Positions 13,253 through 16,438 of a DNA stretch of 16,438 bases are shown piece by piece (position 1 is the stretch's first letter; the number at the start of each line of letters is the position of its first letter). The notes under the pieces were generated by a model. That model had not been told where the DNA came from and made no database searches. It worked only from the letters and a program-made list of their open reading frames with translations. Source of the DNA: Candidatus Latescibacterota bacterium (lineage in GTDB: Bacteria; Krumholzibacteriota; Krumholzibacteriia; Krumholzibacteriales; WJIX01); the NCBI GenBank assembly GCA_030643145.1, contig DAOWMJ010000016.1:1-16438 (forward strand), read 5' to 3'. A program made the position numbers and the translations under genes.

Positions 13253-15019
13253 TTACCCTCCTTGCAACCCAAGTTTTCCAAGTTCCCTTGCCACCTTTCG
13301 ATACGCTTCTGCAATTTCAATCTCCTCTACAGAATTTCCGGTTTCCGAGGCCGAGTGAATCTGGTCAATTCTCTCCTTCATCATTACCATTTCCCGTCGG
13401 AGAGCCAAGCGTTTCAGCCAGAGCAATGTATCATCCAGTAATTTCCCAGTCGGTCCTGGCGGCAACTTCATAAAGGCGATTTGCGTTGCCATCTCTGATA
13501 ACACAGGTTCTTTAAATCTCCCAAAAAACTCCGCGCTATTCAAGTCTACTCCATCTTTAACTGCTTTCTTAAAATCTCGATAGTAATTCCTGAAAACTTC
13601 ACCCTTAAGATCATCCTCCAGGAGATTATCTATAATCCTTTCCGCGTAACTCTTCTTTTTCAATCCAAAACCAAATAACAGTTTTTGATTCTCACTCACT
13701 TTATCATCAAACGAAGCATCGATTTCTATTTTTTTCTTTACTCGTTTTCTCGGTTTTATCCCCGCCCGAAGATCTTCTAATGGAATGCTGAATAGATCTG
13801 ATATCTCCTGCAGGTACAGTTCCCTATCGACTCTGTCACAAACATGTGAAACAGAATCAATTAAGTGTTTAACAATCCTACTTTTACGTGATCTCTGTTC
13901 TATCCCTTTCCTGGAAACCTTGCTTAGGTATACAAAATAATCGTCAGCAAATTTGAGTAACTCGCGAAAGGAATCAGCTCCATCCTTCATTATGTAGCTG
14001 TCCGGATCCTCACCCTGAGGCAAAACAACAATCTTAACCGTAATGCTTTCTATTAATAACTGGTCCGCTGATTTCACAGCCGCCAGCATACCTGCCCTGT
14101 CACCATCATTGATAATATAAACACGTTTTGTGTATCTTGCAAGTAATCGCGCCTGATCATTTGTAAAAGAAGTTCCGCAAACAGCACAAACATTCCTGAA
14201 ACCAGCTTTCCACAGCATTAAAAAATCCATATAACCTTCAACCAATAAAGCAGTTTTGGATTCACGGATATATTTTTTAGACTTATTTAGTCCGTAAAGA
14301 ATTTTTCCTTTTGAATAGACAGGACTTTCCGTTGTATTAAGATATTTAGGTTCCGATTTGTCGAGAACCCTTCCGGCAAAACCAATCATTCTATCCGATA
14401 GAGAATATATTGGATAGATTATTCTATTTCGGAAATAGTCCCTGTATCCACTCCCGCTCCTGCTTCGCATCACCAATCTTAATTTCGAAAGAACCTCTCT
14501 CGATAAACCAGCCTCAGATGCAGCTTTATATAAATTGTCCCATCCTGAGGGCGCAAAACCGATATGAAATTCCTTAATCAGATTATTGTCTACCCCCCTC
14601 TTTTTGAGATATTCCAAGGCATTTTTGCTGCCGGTGGCTTCCGTTAACATCCGTTCATAATATTTCCCTACAAATTCGATTGCATTGTAATATGGATCAA
14701 GTTTCTTGCGCCCCTCTCCCTTTTTCATATATTTGTCAATATCAATTCCAAGTTTAACCGCAAGCTTTCTTACAGCTTCCACAAAGCTAACACCTTCATA
14801 TTCCATGAGAAAACTAAAAACATTTCCCCCTTTTCCACATCCAAAACAGTGATAAATCTGTTTATCAGGACTTACAACAAAGCTGGGGGTTTTTTCGCCG
14901 TGAAAGGGACAAAGAGCCTTAAAATTGGTGCCGGTTCTTTTCAAATCAAGCACGGAACCAATTAGATCAACAATATCGGTTCTGTCACGAATATCATTTA
15001 TTTTCTCTTCCGGTATCAT
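13253..15019 (-). CDS. dnaG: DNA primase
   Basis: DnaG makes RNA primers for the replication fork with DnaB helicase. The CHC2 zinc finger has C37, H40, C58 and C61 (CPFHGEKTPSF, then CFGCGKGGN). The catalytic core runs to the Toprim domain, with LLVEGYMD (Glu 261), the GTSFTNDQA segment (282-290), and DGDRAG (305-310) carrying the two metal-binding Asp. The typical SPVYSKGKILYGLNKSKK precedes it. The C-terminal part (about 440-588) corresponds to the helicase-binding domain. Length is 588 residues. The start is ATG at the usual N-terminus (MIPEEKI) with a GAGG closer than normal. It overlaps no gene; rpoD follows. Confidence 0.97.
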   Translation of the reverse strand: MIPEEKINDIRDRTDIVDLIGSVLDLKRTGTNFKALCPFHGEKTPSFVVSPDKQIYHCFGCGKGGNVFSFLMEYEGVSFVEAVRKLAVKLGIDIDKYMKKGEGRKKLDPYYNAIEFVGKYYERMLTEATGSKNALEYLKKRGVDNNLIKEFHIGFAPSGWDNLYKAASEAGLSREVLSKLRLVMRSRSGSGYRDYFRNRIIYPIYSLSDRMIGFAGRVLDKSEPKYLNTTESPVYSKGKILYGLNKSKKYIRESKTALLVEGYMDFLMLWKAGFRNVCAVCGTSFTNDQARLLARYTKRVYIINDGDRAGMLAAVKSADQLLIESITVKIVVLPQGEDPDSYIMKDGADSFRELLKFADDYFVYLSKVSRKGIEQRSRKSRIVKHLIDSVSHVCDRVDRELYLQEISDLFSIPLEDLRAGIKPRKRVKKKIEIDASFDDKVSENQKLLFGFGLKKKSYAERIIDNLLEDDLKGEVFRNYYRDFKKAVKDGVDLNSAEFFGRFKEPVLSEMATQIAFMKLPPGPTGKLLDDTLLWLKRLALRREMVMMKERIDQIHSASETGNSVEEIEIAEAYRKVARELGKLGLQGG

Positions 15020-15103
15020 CTACCTCAATCACTACAGTTAAAAATAATAATCTTCAACAAATATTAAAGAAAAGAACGCCAACACAAGAAAGAAGTGGTA
15101 TAA

Positions 15104-16438
15104 TTATTTTAATTCTACTACTGCAACACCATCCCCGCCAATCGCCGCTTCACCCGGATGAATATCCTTAACACGCGGATCATTTCTTAATTTACTATAC
15201 ACCGCGCGTTTAAGTATTCCTTGCCCTATACCGTGGATTATTCTTACACTGCTGAGCCCCTGAAGAACAGCCCGATCAATAAGGTGGTCAGTCATTTCAA
15301 GCGCTTCTACCCTTTCAAGCCCCCTTATCATAATTTCAGGGTAAACCTGTTCCGCTGAAGCAACCCAATTGACCTTCCGCCTATTACCTTTTCTTTTCTT
15401 TTCTTTTATAGGAAGAATATCTTGCATACTTGTTTCCACCCTTATTCCACCTTCAAGCTCCACAAACACCTTGTCGGACTCACTTACGGAAATCACCCTG
15501 GCTCCCCTGTCCAAACTCACAATCTTCACCCACTGCCCCGGTTTTATTTCACCAGGCAAGATATATTGAACTTCTTCATTTTTCTTTATCTTTTCTTCGA
15601 GCAGTTTCTTTCTTTTCGCAATCTGTTCTTTAGCTCTTTTTATTGATTTTTTATCAGCCTGCGTTGTTCGAATATCGGTCACAAGCTTTTCTATACCCGC
15701 TCTCGCTTCAGAAACAACCTTCAGGGCCTCACTTCTTGCTTCCCTCTCATATTTCTTCATATTTTTATTCAAATCATCCAGCTGTTTGCCATAATCTGCC
15801 GCCAGCTCAGTCAACCTTTCCTGCTTAATTCTGGACTCGCTTAAATTTTCTTCCAGTAACTGCCGTTTCTCTTCCAGATAGGACAACAGCCCTTCTAAAT
15901 CTTGTGATGAATTGTCAAGTTTGTTCTCTGCCGTTCTTACAAGATCATCGCTTAAACCAAGCCGACGGGCTGTTTCAAGACCCCAGCTTCTTCCAGGCAC
16001 ACCAAATTTCATTTTGTACAATGGTTTAAAATTAACGGAATCAAACTCCAGAGTGGCGTTAATAACCCCAATCTCTTCATGCGCCCATCCTTTTAAACCA
16101 GTAAAATGAGTGGTCACAATAACCCTGCCGCAAATATCCTTTAATTTTACCAATACAGCTTCGGCGATTGCCTCCCCTTCTTCATGAGATGTCCCATCCC
16201 CTATCTCGTCAATAATTACAATTGTTTCGCTGTCGGCAATACTTAATATCCTTTTTATTCTTAACACTCTGGACGAAAATGTGCTGAGTGATTTCTTTAT
16301 GGACTGATCGTCACCTATATCAACAAGCACATTTTTATAATTTGGAATTGTCGTACCGGCCAGAGCAGGAACCAGCAATCCTGAACGATCCATTAAAATA
16401 AGCAATCCTATTGTTTTAAGAACCACAGTCTTGCCGCC
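15104..16438 (-). CDS. mutS2: Endonuclease MutS2, C-terminal part (continues past the right edge)
   Basis: MutS2 is a MutS-like ATPase with a C-terminal Smr nuclease domain; it suppresses recombination and also rescues collided ribosomes in some bacteria. The visible 444 residues begin inside Walker A (GGKT at the edge) and continue with SLSTFSS, Walker B (TIVIIDEIGDGTS), VTTHFTGLKGWA, GVPGRSWGLETARRLGL, a long coiled coil (about 165-290), a KOW/SH3-like segment (about 298-340), and the Smr domain from about 365. The Smr motif reads IMIRG where LDLRG is usual, so the Asp is Met; IHGIGQG is kept. The N-terminal domains are outside the window. Assignment is firm; Smr nuclease activity is doubtful. 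Confidence 0.93.
   Translation of the reverse strand, partial: GGKTVVLKTIGLLILMDRSGLLVPALAGTTIPNYKNVLVDIGDDQSIKKSLSTFSSRVLRIKRILSIADSETIVIIDEIGDGTSHEEGEAIAEAVLVKLKDICGRVIVTTHFTGLKGWAHEEIGVINATLEFDSVNFKPLYKMKFGVPGRSWGLETARRLGLSDDLVRTAENKLDNSSQDLEGLLSYLEEKRQLLEENLSESRIKQERLTELAADYGKQLDDLNKNMKKYEREARSEALKVVSEARAGIEKLVTDIRTTQADKKSIKRAKEQIAKRKKLLEEKIKKNEEVQYILPGEIKPGQWVKIVSLDRGARVISVSESDKVFVELEGGIRVETSMQDILPIKEKKRKGNRRKVNWVASAEQVYPEIMIRGLERVEALEMTDHLIDRAVLQGLSSVRIIHGIGQGILKRAVYSKLRNDPRVKDIHPGEAAIGGDGVAVVELK

Noticed and set aside
15020..15103. A promoter in the mutS2-dnaG gap
   Set aside because: Boxes such as TTGTGT with TAATAT are 15 bp apart and weak; dnaG may be read from upstream of mutS2, so I do not call one.
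1..16438. CRISPR arrays, insertion sequences, prophage or attachment sites
   Set aside because: I saw no regularly spaced direct repeats, terminal inverted repeats or transposase/integrase genes. Apart from the S2 tail repeat, the window is ordinary core sequence.

Overview
This AT-rich window is a block of core bacterial housekeeping genes, and every supported gene lies on the minus strand, so transcription runs from high to low coordinates. It has no mobile element, no CRISPR array and no phage gene. The genes are clearly bacterial: a primary sigma factor, DnaG primase, type A-like RNase P RNA, and Shine-Dalgarno (SD) sites of the GGAGG type. The order rplM-rpsI-rpsB-tsf-pyrH, a short EF-Ts, a Ycf48-like repeat lipoprotein and Lys-rich insertions suggest an uncultured or deep-branching lineage, perhaps near the FCB group. 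I cannot place it further from sequence alone.

In transcription order, right to left: the window opens inside mutS2, with the Walker A motif at the very edge. It continues with dnaG and rpoD, which are tightly spaced, and then a CAU-anticodon tRNA with its own extended -10 promoter. Next come a seven-repeat Ycf48-type lipoprotein gene with its own promoter and an intergenic stretch of about 280 bp. That stretch holds a strong sigma70 promoter, a 26-codon ORF and an intrinsic terminator just 25 bp before the next gene. A coiled-coil/zinc-ribbon protein gene follows, overlapping an RNase HI gene. After that come the RNase P RNA gene (rnpB) and the series recJ-dtd-maf-yjbQ-mtnA, and finally, from a clear promoter, rplM-rpsI-rpsB-tsf-(terminator)-pyrH. 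frr would be expected just outside the left edge.

The genes combine replication and transcription initiation (dnaG, rpoD), DNA/RNA nucleases and maintenance (mutS2, rnhA, rnpB, recJ), quality control and small metabolism (dtd, maf, yjbQ, mtnA), and translation plus UMP phosphorylation.

I found no obviously new large system. The points most worth a second look are: mtnA split by one in-frame TAA inside a conserved motif; the promoter/short ORF/terminator leader ahead of the zinc-ribbon gene; an RNase P RNA whose L15 region seems to lack the GGU that pairs with tRNA CCA, although the tRNA here encodes CCA; a MutS2 Smr domain lacking the usual Asp of its LDLRG motif; a terminator between tsf and pyrH; and the identity (Ile2 or Met) of the CAU tRNA.
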